A stretch of DNA of 61,867 nucleotides from Bordetella parapertussis. GTDB lineage: Bacteria > Pseudomonadota > Gammaproteobacteria > Burkholderiales > SG8-41. How positions within the stretch are numbered: position 1 is the first letter of the stretch; each line of letters starts with the position of its first letter. The stretch is from NCBI GenBank assembly GCA_945861275.1, contig CAMATZ010000037.1, forward strand, positions 1 to 61,867, in the 5' to 3' direction. This document shows, piece by piece, positions 32,234-41,112 of this stretch. The notes under the pieces were generated by a model. The model saw only the letters and a list, made by a program, of their open reading frames with translations, did no database searches and was not told the origin of the DNA. The translations under genes were made by a program, and so were the position numbers.

Positions 32234-33078
32234 GCGACCGCCGCCGCGCGCAGCAATTGCGCGAGCGTGGCATTAAATTCGCCGGGCGCCTCGTAGGCGG
32301 CCCAGTGGCCGGCCAGGGGAATGATATGGGGTTCGATCCCCGGGCGCAGCACGCGCAGCGCGGCGATCCGATCCTCCAACGTATAGTAGGCAATCTGGTC
32401 ACGCTCTCCCCAGATCGCGTTCACCGGCACGCGCAACTGCGGCAGCGACACCGCGAGCGGGCGCAGCGTGATCAGGGCCGGGCTGTCCAGCCGCGAGTGG
32501 TCTACGTTCCATTCCTGAATCGCGAGTGCGAGGGCATCGATCCGCGCCGGGTCCGCAATAATGGTTCGCGCGAGGTTGGTGCGGTGCGCCTGCATGCGCG
32601 CCTCGCCGGTTTTGTCGCGCACGCGTTCGAGTGTCATGGGCGTGTGCGGCCGCACCAGCCCGCCCGCACCCAGGAGCGTGAGCGAACGCACGCGCTCGCC
32701 GTGCAGCAGTGCAACATGTCCGCCCAACGAAGCGCCGAAGGAAAAGCCGACCAGATCGTAGGATGCCTGCGGACCCAGCAGGCCGTCGATTCCCGCCGCG
32801 ACGATGGCGGCGATGGTCGTCATCTCTGGCGGCGCGGGCGGATTCGCTGACTCGCCGAGTCCCGGCAGATCCGGCGCCAGCACGCGGTGAGTGGCACGGA
32901 AGGCCGGCACGGTACGCACCCAGTGCTGCCACGAGCCGACCCCGCCGTGGAGCAGGACGAGGGCGGGCCCAGCGCCCCAGTCGCGCCACACCATGCTGCC
33001 GTCGCCGCACGCAGACTCGGTGCGCCGCGCCTCAGCGTCCAGTTGCTGCACTGTCGCGCCCTCGATGTCGTGACTCAT
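32230..33078 (-). CDS. Alpha/beta hydrolase
   Basis: 282 residues. The fold is shown by VLLHGGVGSWQHW (oxyanion region), DLVGFSFGASLGGHVALLHG (nucleophile elbow GFSFG), a late Asp in NAIWGERDQIAYY and the final His in IIPLAGHWAAYEAP. The frame is open to 33198; I start at the ATG at 33078 after GGAG, giving MSHDIEGATVQQLD. It lies between the flavin monooxygenase and the MaoC gene of one operon, a context that suggests an ester, lactone or enol product of the monooxygenase as substrate. Confidence 0.88.
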   Translation of the reverse strand: MSHDIEGATVQQLDAEARRTESACGDGSMVWRDWGAGPALVLLHGGVGSWQHWVRTVPAFRATHRVLAPDLPGLGESANPPAPPEMTTIAAIVAAGIDGLLGPQASYDLVGFSFGASLGGHVALLHGERVRSLTLLGAGGLVRPHTPMTLERVRDKTGEARMQAHRTNLARTIIADPARIDALALAIQEWNVDHSRLDSPALITLRPLAVSLPQLRVPVNAIWGERDQIAYYTLEDRIAALRVLRPGIEPHIIPLAGHWAAYEAPGEFNATLAQLLRAAAVA

Positions 33079-33133
33079 AGCGTCTGCTCCGCCATGCGGA
33101 TCGGCAACTGTCCCGTCAGCGCCAATTGCACAG

Positions 33134-34348
33134 TCATTGATTAAATCCGGCGATGACCGCAGGAATCGCCTGCAGCCTCGGCAACACTTCGCGCGCAAAG
33201 AGGTTGATACTTTTCTCGGTTTCCTCGTGAGTCATGAAGCCCGAGCGGCCGATCATCACCAAGTGCCCGAAGCCGCCCACAAAGTTGTAGAAATCCATGA
33301 TCTGCTGGTACACCGAGTCAGGTGTGCCCGCGAACAAAATGCCCTGCGCTTTCGCGCCTTCGGGCGTGATGCCAATCAGCCCCGCTGCGTTCGCAACCGA
33401 GGGCTTCATCCCCGGCACAATCTTGACATCGGCTCGGGGCTTCGTGCGGTAGATCATCGGCGCTGCTTCGGGCGGCGCCACGCCCGCGAGAAATTTGCCG
33501 TACTGCGGCGCGGATTTCATACTGGTGTTGAGAAACCACAGCAGCTTGCCGCCCAGACGCATGCCTTCCTCTTCGGTGTCGCCCACCGCCACCATCGCCG
33601 CATACGCAAAGCGCTCCGTGGTCGAGGCCGGCAGGTTGGCCTCGACGCGCGCACGGCGGTTGGCCGCATAGGCGGCCTTCGTGCCTTCGGGTCCGCGCAG
33701 CACCAGCGCATGCACCATGCCGCGCCGGCCCACGTCGGCCGAGGTGGATGCGTCGCCGGTGGCTGACCACATCCGTGGCAGAGTTTGCTGGAATGCGGGT
33801 GGCCAGATGTTCACGTGGCGATGGGTGAAGTGCTTGCCCTCCCAACTGAAAGGCCCGTCGTGGTGGGTGAGCGCCTTGGAGATGAGATCAATCGCCTCCC
33901 AGTAGCGCTCGCCGTTGTCCAGCGCGCTCATATTGCTCGACGCCATCTCGCTACCGCCGGATTTCACGAAGCCGATATCCAGACGCCCGCGGCTGATCAC
34001 GTCGGCGGTGGCGTACTCCTCGGCGATGCGCACCGGGTCCGGACGCAGCGTGACCAGCGTACCCAGGCTGAGTATGCGCGCCTTCTTCGTCTGACGCGCG
34101 AGGATCGCCAACAGCATGGGGTTCGCCGCCAGCAGCGAATTGATGCCGGCGTGATGCTCGATCGCGACTACGTTCAACCCGCGCTCATCGCATAACAGGA
34201 ATTCGTCGATGCACTCCTCGAACAGGTTGGCGGCAATCCTGGGATCGCAATAACGGTTGGGCAGGCTCGCACGCACCGAGGGCGCGCGATCGAGGACGTC
34301 CTGAGGGACGTGGGGATAGGGAATTTCGCACTGGTACCAAATATCCAT
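33134..34348 (-). CDS. Luciferase-like (LLM) flavin-dependent oxidoreductase
   Basis: 404 residues of the bacterial-luciferase TIM-barrel type. Visible blocks are GLNVVAIEHHAGINSLLAAN, LGTLVTLRPDPVRIAEEYAT, SRGRLDIGFVKSGG and LPRMWSATGDASTSADVGRR, with the C-terminal FVGGFGHLVMIGRSG. Such enzymes use reduced FMN from a partner reductase to oxidise small organic substrates. The frame is open to 34612 but the ATG at 34348 gives MDIWYQCEIPYPHVPQD, a typical start. It is flanked by two hydrolase genes in the same direction, forming a likely catabolic operon (34366-35160, this gene, 32230-33078, 31151-32233). Confidence 0.9.
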   Translation of the reverse strand: MDIWYQCEIPYPHVPQDVLDRAPSVRASLPNRYCDPRIAANLFEECIDEFLLCDERGLNVVAIEHHAGINSLLAANPMLLAILARQTKKARILSLGTLVTLRPDPVRIAEEYATADVISRGRLDIGFVKSGGSEMASSNMSALDNGERYWEAIDLISKALTHHDGPFSWEGKHFTHRHVNIWPPAFQQTLPRMWSATGDASTSADVGRRGMVHALVLRGPEGTKAAYAANRRARVEANLPASTTERFAYAAMVAVGDTEEEGMRLGGKLLWFLNTSMKSAPQYGKFLAGVAPPEAAPMIYRTKPRADVKIVPGMKPSVANAAGLIGITPEGAKAQGILFAGTPDSVYQQIMDFYNFVGGFGHLVMIGRSGFMTHEETEKSINLFAREVLPRLQAIPAVIAGFNQ

Positions 34349-34365
34349 GGTGTTCGCTGTCCTGG

Positions 34366-35160
34366 CTACGGTTGCAAAAAGGCATGCACGCGCGCGGCGA
34401 GTGCCGCGGGCTGTTCGATTTCGGGATGATGTCCGGCGCCGGCGATGGTCTCGAAGCGCGCGCCGGGGATGAGGCGTGCGTAGGCTTCGCCGTAGGCGGG
34501 CTTCACCACGCCGTCGGAGGCGCCCCACAGCACCAGCGTGCGCGCCTTGATGCTTCCAAGCCAGCGCTTGAGTTGCGGGTTGTACATGTAGGGGTGAAAC
34601 CCGTAGCGGCAAAGCGCCTCCCAGTTGCGCGCGCGGGTGATGAGTTCGTCATCCTCCATATCATCGTAGCGGGGCGCGAACGCGTCGGGCGCGTGCCAGC
34701 TGTGGCGTATCACTTCCTGCGGATGGGTGTTGAACACATCGAGGATGTCCGCGGTCTCGCGGTCGCTCACCTTGATGCCCAGCGCATCGACAAGGATCAG
34801 GCGGTCGATGCGCCGTCCCGCCTTCACCGCGATCTCGGCGGCAAGCCAGCCGCCGAAGGAAAGACCCATCAACGTCACCGGGCCTTTGGGCAGGGTGTCG
34901 AGAAATTCCAGATACAGATGGACGAGGTCGTAGACCGTGCCGAAATCCGTGGGGCGCGGGGAGCCGCCAAATCCGGGATGGGAAGGTGCGATGAGCTGCG
35001 CATCACGCGCGAGCAACTCCACCAGCGGCAGCCGGGGGTCGAGGTGCTGGAAGCCGTGCAACAGCAGCAGCGGATGGCCGGAGCCCCGGCGCAGGACATC
35101 AAGCTCGATGCCGGCGATCGTTGTGCGTTCCGTGGCCGGAGCGATTGTAGCGGTGGACAT
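34366..35160 (-). CDS. Alpha/beta hydrolase, first gene of the operon
   Basis: 264 residues. LLLLHGFQHLDPRLPLVE provides the oxyanion region, VTLMGLSFGGWLAAEIAV the nucleophile Ser, LVLWGASDGVVKPAYGEAY the acid, and IAGAGHHPEIEQPAALAAR the catalytic His. It resembles C-C bond or ester hydrolases of aromatic degradation. It starts at 35160 and is followed after 17 bp by the LLM oxidoreductase. The upstream gap holds its probable promoter. Confidence 0.9.
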   Translation of the reverse strand: MSTATIAPATERTTIAGIELDVLRRGSGHPLLLLHGFQHLDPRLPLVELLARDAQLIAPSHPGFGGSPRPTDFGTVYDLVHLYLEFLDTLPKGPVTLMGLSFGGWLAAEIAVKAGRRIDRLILVDALGIKVSDRETADILDVFNTHPQEVIRHSWHAPDAFAPRYDDMEDDELITRARNWEALCRYGFHPYMYNPQLKRWLGSIKARTLVLWGASDGVVKPAYGEAYARLIPGARFETIAGAGHHPEIEQPAALAARVHAFLQP

Positions 35161-35533
35161 TCAGTGTTCCTTGCAATGAAACCGGGAAATGGGAGAGAAC
35201 CCCGAATGTAACGCATCGGGGACAGGAATTTCAAACGCTGGCCGAACGGCAGGCAATGGCGCGCCGCCTGAATCTACCCGACATCCATCACTGCTTTCAG
35301 GGCATGGACTTTTCTGCGGCGTCGAACACCCCGCAATAGCCCGATAAGAATCTTCTTGGGCCAATTGGAACTTAGAACTTGACGTAGATGAAGACCATCG
35401 GTGACATTAGCCACTCGCCGTCGGCGCCCACCTGCGCCCGACCTTGTATTGCGCACTGCCCTGTTTCACCGCGGTATCGCAGCGTCTTTTTATGGATGCT
35501 CAGCCAGGGAATACACAGAGACCTGAGCACTTG
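35161..35533. other. Gene-free gap with possible decayed frames
   Basis: No intact gene. On the minus strand a frame ending at 35372 reads GRAQVGADGEWLMSPMVF then IYVKF and a stop, which looks like a real protein tail; on the plus strand a frame ending near 35338 reads EFQTLAERQAMARRLNLP and so on. Neither has a start or a family I recognise. They may be remnants of genes lost when the flanking operons joined. The promoters of the hydrolase operon and of the MFS gene must also lie here. Confidence 0.3.
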
Positions 35534-36769
35534 ATGACGCAAAGAATTTTAGCGCGGCTGGGCCGTATGCACCAGATTGCTGCCCTCCGCCATCGTGACT
35601 TTCGCCTGCTGTGGACGGCGACCCTGCTTTCCTCTACTGCGCGCTGGGCAGATATGGTGGTGGTCGGCTGGCTCACCCTGGAACTGACTGAGTCCCCGCT
35701 TATGGTGGGCATAGTTGCCGGGAGCAAGATGGCCGGCTATATCCTGGCGCCGTTTATGGGGGTGGCCGCTGACCGCATGGACCGGCGGCTGCTGCTGATT
35801 ATCGCGGCAGCGGTGAACTGGGCGGTATCGCTGGCCATGCTGCTGCTTTTGCTTAACGGCTGGCTCACACTGGAGCATATCATCGGTCTATCCTTGGTGA
35901 GCAGCCTGACCTGGGCGTTGGACAACCCGGCGCGTCAGGCGCTCATACCGGACCTGGTAAACCGGGAAGATCTGACCAACGCTGTCGCCCTGAGTGCAGT
36001 GGCTACGGAGATTACGGTAGTGATTGGTCCGGCACTGGGCGGGCTGCTGATCCCGGCATTTGGCATGAGCGGCGCCTATTGGCTGATCACGGGCATCTAT
36101 CTCGCGGACGTGGTGGTGCTGTTGCGGCTGAAGAGCGTGAAGCAGTCAGCCCCTGCAGTTCAAGAGTCGCCGGGGCGGAGCCTGATCAGCGGCCTGAGCT
36201 ATGTTTGGGGCAACCAGACTGTCTTCGTGTTACTGGTGCTGGCCTTTTTATTAAACCTGTTAGCTGCCCCATACCGGTATGCGTTTCTCCCTCTTTTTGC
36301 CCGCTATATCCTGGACGCGGGTGCGACCGGCTATGGGATGCTCACTGCCATGGCGGGTTTCGGGGCGCTGCTGGCCGGGCTCTGGGTAGTCATGCTGGGC
36401 AACTTCAGGGGAAAGGGTTGGCTGCTGGTGTTGGGTGGTCTGCTGTGGCCGGTTTCCCTGCTACTGCTTGCGATGTCCACGTGGTATTACCTTTCGCTGG
36501 CGCTGGTGTTTGTGGCCGGGCTTGCCCAGGCGATCTGCTGGACCATGATCGCCACCTTGATATTGAGCAATACGACGCAGCCCATGCGCGGCCGCGTAAT
36601 GGGACTACGCACCGGCGTGGTGATCAGCCTGCCGTTTGGCAATTTACTGGCGGGGGCAGCAGCGGAGCGTTTTGGTGCGCCAATCGCCCAGGGTGCTTAC
36701 GCAGTGGTCGCCATACTCATCATGTTGGCCATAGTGCTGTGGGTTCCGCGCCTGCGCAAATTGGAGTGA
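35534..36769 (+). CDS. MFS transporter (drug/siderophore-exporter type)
   Basis: 411 residues with about twelve membrane segments. It begins LGRMHQIAALRHRDFRLLW, typical of the MFS subfamily containing enterobactin and macrolide exporters, followed by MADMVVVGWLTLELT-like helix 1 and the loop GVAADRMDRRLLL (the A-motif GxxADRxxRR). The frame opens at 35444; I use the ATG at 35534, though the ribosome site is weak and an ATG at 35492 is possible. The codon use (TTATTA, TTAGCT stretches) looks less G+C rich than its neighbours, which may indicate transfer. Substrate unknown. Confidence 0.85.
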   Translation: MTQRILARLGRMHQIAALRHRDFRLLWTATLLSSTARWADMVVVGWLTLELTESPLMVGIVAGSKMAGYILAPFMGVAADRMDRRLLLIIAAAVNWAVSLAMLLLLLNGWLTLEHIIGLSLVSSLTWALDNPARQALIPDLVNREDLTNAVALSAVATEITVVIGPALGGLLIPAFGMSGAYWLITGIYLADVVVLLRLKSVKQSAPAVQESPGRSLISGLSYVWGNQTVFVLLVLAFLLNLLAAPYRYAFLPLFARYILDAGATGYGMLTAMAGFGALLAGLWVVMLGNFRGKGWLLVLGGLLWPVSLLLLAMSTWYYLSLALVFVAGLAQAICWTMIATLILSNTTQPMRGRVMGLRTGVVISLPFGNLLAGAAAERFGAPIAQGAYAVVAILIMLAIVLWVPRLRKLE

Positions 36770-36785
36770 GCGGGTAACAACCCGA

Positions 36786-37172
36786 CTAGCGAAAGTCGTC
36801 CGGACGCAACTCGATTGGCATGCCGTGGGGTGTGCGATCAGCAGCATGGTCCCAGGCTTCGCCGTAGCGCGCCAAAGTTTGAGTGTCGGTCACGCCCTTC
36901 TCGGCGACGATACGTTCGAGTGCCGCGAGCCAGTGCCGATAGTAAGTCTCGCCGGTGTCGGGATCTCCGGCTGCCTGCGCGCGTTTAATCTCCGCGCCTA
37001 GCGTCGCCGCCCATTCCGGCCACGCGAACAAGCCGCGCTTGTGCAGTTCCACCGTCATGGCGAAGGCCTGCGCCTCCCATGGCTCGCGAAATACCGGGCC
37101 TTCGTCATCGTGCGGGATGCCGGGAACCGCCTCGGCAACGCGCCGCGCAAGCGCGGAATCAACGGCTGTCAT
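36786..37172 (-). CDS. Nitrile hydratase accessory protein (P14K/activator type)
   Basis: 128 residues. The pattern PHDDEGPVFREPWEAQAFAM and FAWPEWAATLGAEIKRAQA is that of small nitrile-hydratase accessory proteins, related to the N-terminal half of the beta subunit, which deliver cobalt and oxidise the active-site cysteines by subunit swapping. It ends GMPIELRPDDFR. Its ATG at 37172 abuts the beta-subunit stop at 37174, so the three genes alpha, beta and accessory form one tight operon. Confidence 0.88.
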   Translation of the reverse strand: MTAVDSALARRVAEAVPGIPHDDEGPVFREPWEAQAFAMTVELHKRGLFAWPEWAATLGAEIKRAQAAGDPDTGETYYRHWLAALERIVAEKGVTDTQTLARYGEAWDHAADRTPHGMPIELRPDDFR

Positions 37173-37173
37173 A

Positions 37174-37833
37174 TCAGAGCGGATCGAGATAGGGCTCGAA
37201 CGCCTCGATCGAAACGCTGAGCGCCGGATCCGCATCCGGCCCCCACAGTTCGCGCCCCTCGAACACCACGGTATAGAGCCACTGCGGCTGTTCCCCCTGC
37301 GCCTCCGCCGCGGTGTCGGGAAATACGTGGCACCCCTGCACGCGCTCGACCACGCCGGCGTGTCCCCGCGCGTAGCGCGGCAGCCGCGTGTGTGTCTGCG
37401 GGTGGATATTTTTTGCGCGGACGTGGTCGCCCGCTTTGAAACGGGCGGCAGCGCCCGCCGCGCGGGCAAATGCGCCTCGCGTCATCACGCGTTGCACATT
37501 TGACAGCGTGAATGGGCCGCGCTTGAGCGGCGCGCCCGGGCGCAACGCATGGCCTGCAGCGAGTTCGTCGGCAGCGATCAGGCCATGGTCGAGCATCATC
37601 TGCCGCATCGCGAGCAACCATTTCTGATAGTACGAGGCAGCGAGGTAGATGTGGGGCGCCAGCCGCTCGCGCGAGTAGCGTTGCATGTCGATGGTCCACC
37701 CGGTGACAGTGCCCATGGCGCGCGTCATTGCCATCACCCGGCCTTCCCACGCTGCATGGAATACCGGCTCGCCGCGCTCGGGCTTAACCGGGCCGAAACC
37801 ATCCATGCCACCCATGTCGTGTATGCCGTCCAT
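37174..37833 (-). CDS. Nitrile hydratase beta subunit
   Basis: 219 residues with the highly typical start MDGIHDMGGMDGFGPVKPE, then FHAAWEGRVMAMTRAM and YYQKWLLAMRQMMLDHGLI. The C-terminal SH3-like barrel has FKAGDHVRAKNIHPQTHTRL and GHAGVVERVQGCHVFPDT. With the alpha subunit it hydrates nitriles to amides. The start overlaps the alpha stop (ATGA), indicating coupling. No amidase gene is present in the window to process the amide. Confidence 0.95.
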   Translation of the reverse strand: MDGIHDMGGMDGFGPVKPERGEPVFHAAWEGRVMAMTRAMGTVTGWTIDMQRYSRERLAPHIYLAASYYQKWLLAMRQMMLDHGLIAADELAAGHALRPGAPLKRGPFTLSNVQRVMTRGAFARAAGAAARFKAGDHVRAKNIHPQTHTRLPRYARGHAGVVERVQGCHVFPDTAAEAQGEQPQWLYTVVFEGRELWGPDADPALSVSIEAFEPYLDPL

Positions 37834-38468
37834 CAGGTTGCTTCCCCGGGGGCGCGCGCGAGGCCAGTGCCGATCATCGAATCACGGGTGACCAGCGCGG
37901 CGAGTTGCTCTTCGCTCCAGCCGTCAGTGCCCGCCGGCCGCAGCGGCAGCACCAGGAAGCGGGTTTCGGCAGTGGAATCCCAGACGCGAATCGCGGTGTC
38001 AGGCGGCAGCGTGACGCCAAAATCGCCCAGCACGCCGCGCGGCTCCTTCACTGCGCGCGAGCGGTAGGGGGCGGCCTTGTACCACACCGGCGGCAGGCCG
38101 AGCAGATCCCACGGATAGCAGGAGCACAGCGTGCACACCACCATGTTGTGCGTCTTTGGCGTGTTCTCGACGGCCACCAGGTGCTCACCGACGCGGCTGA
38201 CATGACCGAGTGTTGCGACCGCTTTTGACGCATCTTCGAGCAGCGCCTTCCTGAAGCCGGAATCGGCCCACGCTTTCGCGACAACGCGGGCGCCATGGTG
38301 CGGCCCGATGCGGGTTTCGTAGGCCTCGATAATCGCGTCGAGCGCGGCGGCATCGACGTAACCCTTCTCGGTCAGTATGGTTTCCAGCGCGCGCACGCGC
38401 AACTGCGTGTCGGAGAGCTCGGAGCCCTCCGCATGTTCGTGGTCGGAACCGTGATCGTGACTAGCCAT
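37833..38468 (-). CDS. Nitrile hydratase alpha subunit, cobalt type
   Basis: 211 residues. The metal-binding cluster VCTLCSCYPWDLLGLPP is at residues 111-127, with ligand cysteines 112, 115 and 117, two of which are normally oxidised. The residue after the first Cys is Thr, the signature of the cobalt enzymes (iron enzymes have Ser). The N-terminus is His-rich (SHDHGSDHEH), perhaps for metal capture. The frame is open to 38561; the ATG at 38468 is used. It is divergent from the aldolase gene at 38634. First gene of alpha-beta-accessory order. Confidence 0.94.
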   Translation of the reverse strand: MASHDHGSDHEHAEGSELSDTQLRVRALETILTEKGYVDAAALDAIIEAYETRIGPHHGARVVAKAWADSGFRKALLEDASKAVATLGHVSRVGEHLVAVENTPKTHNMVVCTLCSCYPWDLLGLPPVWYKAAPYRSRAVKEPRGVLGDFGVTLPPDTAIRVWDSTAETRFLVLPLRPAGTDGWSEEQLAALVTRDSMIGTGLARAPGEAT

Positions 38469-38633
38469 GGAACTCCAAGCCTGCGGCAAGTGGACTGCGG
38501 GTAAATATATCACACCGTTGACTGTTCGCCGGGCGCGGGCTAGATTGCGGGCTGGTAACAATTGGTGTTTGAAATTCCCATGCCCGTAGCGGACTCAGTG
38601 CGGGCATCCACTGCCTTCAGGAGAATGCGCATC

Positions 38634-39410
38634 ATGGCCATGCAACTCGTAGCGAAGGGAAAATCAGTCCGCGAACAGGTCAGCCCCGAGGAGTGGAGAG
38701 CCCGTGTCGAACTCGCGGCCGGACACCGCGTGCTGACGCATTACGGCGTCGACGACATGACTTACAATCATTTTGGTCTGCGGGTGCCGGGAGAACCGAA
38801 CCACATGCTGGTCAAGCGCGCAGACTGGATGTTTGGCGAGGTGACGGCTTCCTCCCTGTTGAAAGTCGATTTCGACGGCAACGTGGTGACCGACACCGAC
38901 ATCAGGACCATTCGGGGCGGCGCGCTGATTATCCATGCCGGCCTGCTGAAGGGCCGCCCGGACCTGAATGCGACATTGCATACGCATACCATAAACGGCA
39001 TGGGCGTGGCGGCGCATAAATTTGGCTTGCTGCCGATCAATCAGCATGCGCTGGGATTCTATGGCGAAGTGAAATACCATGAATTCGAAGGCCTGGAGTT
39101 TGACCACGACATGACGCCAAAGCTGATGCGCGATCTCGATGGCGGCTCGGTTATGATCTTGCGCAATCACGGTGTCCTCGTCTGCGGCGAAGGCGTTGCG
39201 GAATGCGTCGTCACGCATCACTTTCTCGAAATGGCCTGTCAGGGTCAGGTCGCGGCGCTGGCGGCGGGCGAGGGCAATTACACGCTCCCGAGCAAGGAAG
39301 CCTGCGAATACGCCCACAGCCAGATCACGCGTAGCGGCAAAAGAGGCGGCAGGGATTGGGCAGCGTGTTTGCGTCTCGCCGAACGACTCGACCCCGGTTA
39401 CAAAGACTGA
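38634..39410 (+). CDS. Class II aldolase/adducin-family protein
   Basis: 258 residues. The zinc site of the family is visible in LNATLHTHTINGMGVAAH (HxH) with a third histidine in ILRNHGVLVCGEGVAE. The early block HRVLTHYGVDDMTYNHFGLR matches the aldolase/epimerase N-terminus. These enzymes cleave or epimerise sugar phosphates or act as decarboxylases on small keto acids. The frame is open from 38562; I take the ATG at 38634 with AGGAG ten bases ahead. Neighbours give no clear pathway. Confidence 0.87.
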   Translation: MAMQLVAKGKSVREQVSPEEWRARVELAAGHRVLTHYGVDDMTYNHFGLRVPGEPNHMLVKRADWMFGEVTASSLLKVDFDGNVVTDTDIRTIRGGALIIHAGLLKGRPDLNATLHTHTINGMGVAAHKFGLLPINQHALGFYGEVKYHEFEGLEFDHDMTPKLMRDLDGGSVMILRNHGVLVCGEGVAECVVTHHFLEMACQGQVAALAAGEGNYTLPSKEACEYAHSQITRSGKRGGRDWAACLRLAERLDPGYKD

Positions 39411-39778
39411 GCGTAACTATTCAGCGTGAACGACGGAATCAACATCTTCCCTCACCCCTAGCCCCTCTCCCGGAGGGAGAGGGGAATAAACTCTCGCCCT
39501 TCGGGACAAGGGAACACTTGAAGCGGAGCAGAGGGTGGCGCGTAGCGCCGGGTGAGGGATGTTTTTGACTTTTCGCTGATGCTGAATAGATACGACTGAC
39601 CGTGAGTTACCTCCGGCAATATCCCCACGGCGTTATTATCCGCTGCCGGCGCGTGACTCCGGCTTTTCCGCAGAAGACCCGACATTCGGAAATTCGCACT
39701 ACCTTCTGCATTGCAGGAGCAGAGCTTCTGCAATTTTCGCAGATAAATTCTGCGCCTGACGCGCTGCCGTGCGCCGCG
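39411..39778. repeat. Gene-free gap holding a CCCTCACCC...GGGTGAGGG element
   Basis: From 39449 to 39559 the terminal arms TCCCTCACCC and GGGTGAGGGA enclose an inner hairpin, CCCCTCTCCC-GGA-GGGAGAGGGG (39463-39485), and about 75 bp of unrelated sequence. The structure resembles a miniature palindromic element. The remaining 200 bp hold no gene I can support. Confidence 0.6.
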
Positions 39779-40945
39779 CTACAGTGGCAGCTTCAGCACA
39801 TAGCGCGACAGGATATTGCGCTGGATTTCGCTGCTGCCGCCGTAGATGGTGCCGGGGCGCGACACATAGAACGAGGTCAGCATATCGATCTCAACTTTGC
39901 CATCCGCGCCGCCGAAATCGCGCAGGCCTTCAAGCACACCCTCTTCCGCGCCGGTATCGACCAGCAGTTCGGTAAGCCGCTGCCAGGTTTCCATGGTCCA
40001 GATTTTCAGCATCGACACATCGGCGCCCAGCGCTTCGCCGCGCTTCACCTGTTCGACGTAGCGCCCGTAGAGCGAACCAAGGTCTTCGATGTCGAGCTTC
40101 AACGCCGTGTAGCGATCGAGAAATCCCTGGTCGGCAAACAGCCCGCGCGCACGCGCCACCATGGCCAGCCGCTGCAACGCATACGCCGGGCGGCGCGGGC
40201 TGCCGATGGACAGACGCTCGAACGAGAGCAGCGCCTTGGCCACGCTCCAGCCCTGGTGCAATTCACCCACCAGATTGTCTTTCGGCACGCGCACAGCGTC
40301 GTAATACACCTGGCAAAATTCAGCATGCCCCGCGAGATTGACGATGGGCCGCAGCGTAATGCCCGGCGTTTTGAAATCCACCAGAAACAGGCTGATGCCT
40401 TCCTGCTGTTTCCTGGCTTTGGGATCCGTGCGCACCAGCACGTAACAATGAGTGGCGTCCTGTGCCAGCGAGGTCCAGATTTTCTGGCCGTTGATGACGT
40501 AGTCGTCGCCATCGATTACCGCAGTCGTGCGTAAACTCGCGAGATCGGAACCGGAATTCGGCTCAGAGTAACCCTGACACCAGATGTGTTCGCCCGATAA
40601 CGCGCGCGGCAGATAGTGCTGCTTTTGCGCGTCGGTGCCAAAACGCATGATGATGGGCCCGATATGCGTGATGCCCTGATCGGGCGGGCGCGCGACACCG
40701 TGACGCTCCATCTCTTCCATGTAGATCAGCATCTTGCCGGCATCGAGGCCCATGCCGCCCCACTCACTTGGCCAGTTCGGCGCGACCCAGCCCTTGTGGT
40801 AGAGCCGCACCCACCAGTCTTTCATCTCCGCCCAGCGCGCGCGGCGCAGGACGTAGCGCAGTTCCTGCGGATACTCGGCCTCAAAAAATGTCCGCACCTG
40901 CGCGCGGAACGCATCGTCGCTGATGGTGTTGTAGTCTGTGGTCAT
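39779..40945 (-). CDS. Acyl-CoA dehydrogenase
   Basis: 388 residues, FAD-dependent. The family blocks are WCQGYSEPNSGSDLASLRTT (FAD/substrate contact), DYVINGQKIWTSLAQDATHC, LIGEL-like NLVGELHQGWSVAKALLSFE and the C-terminal GTIYGGSSEIQRNILSRYVL. The sequence resembles the acyl-CoA dehydrogenases linked to steroid or side-chain degradation rather than classical FadE. It introduces a 2,3 double bond that the MaoC or enoyl-CoA hydratases in the window could hydrate. Single gene, minus strand. Confidence 0.93.
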   Translation of the reverse strand: MTTDYNTISDDAFRAQVRTFFEAEYPQELRYVLRRARWAEMKDWWVRLYHKGWVAPNWPSEWGGMGLDAGKMLIYMEEMERHGVARPPDQGITHIGPIIMRFGTDAQKQHYLPRALSGEHIWCQGYSEPNSGSDLASLRTTAVIDGDDYVINGQKIWTSLAQDATHCYVLVRTDPKARKQQEGISLFLVDFKTPGITLRPIVNLAGHAEFCQVYYDAVRVPKDNLVGELHQGWSVAKALLSFERLSIGSPRRPAYALQRLAMVARARGLFADQGFLDRYTALKLDIEDLGSLYGRYVEQVKRGEALGADVSMLKIWTMETWQRLTELLVDTGAEEGVLEGLRDFGGADGKVEIDMLTSFYVSRPGTIYGGSSEIQRNILSRYVLKLPL

Positions 40946-41050
40946 TGTCGTAGTTTAAACCGGTTGATCACGCCGCTGGCGCGCGACTCGTAATAGAATC
41001 GCGTAGTGTTGTTCTTGATAGCGGTGCGCGAAAGAATTTTTTTATTGATC

Positions 41051-41070
41051 GTGCGCATGGCGCACGCTAC
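41051..41070. repeat. Short palindromic repeat (GTGCGCAtgGCGCAC)
   Basis: The hairpin GTGCGC-AT-GGCGCAC with CTACG is the arm sequence of the longer element at 52672-52756. It lies upstream of the Bug gene at 41113. Confidence 0.45.
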
Positions 41071-41112
41071 GATGTGACGTGGTTGTAACTTATTGTTTCT
41101 ATTGATATCTTT

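Noticed and set aside
39602-40534. A 310-codon plus-strand frame
   Set aside because: Antisense to the acyl-CoA dehydrogenase for most of its length and without motifs.
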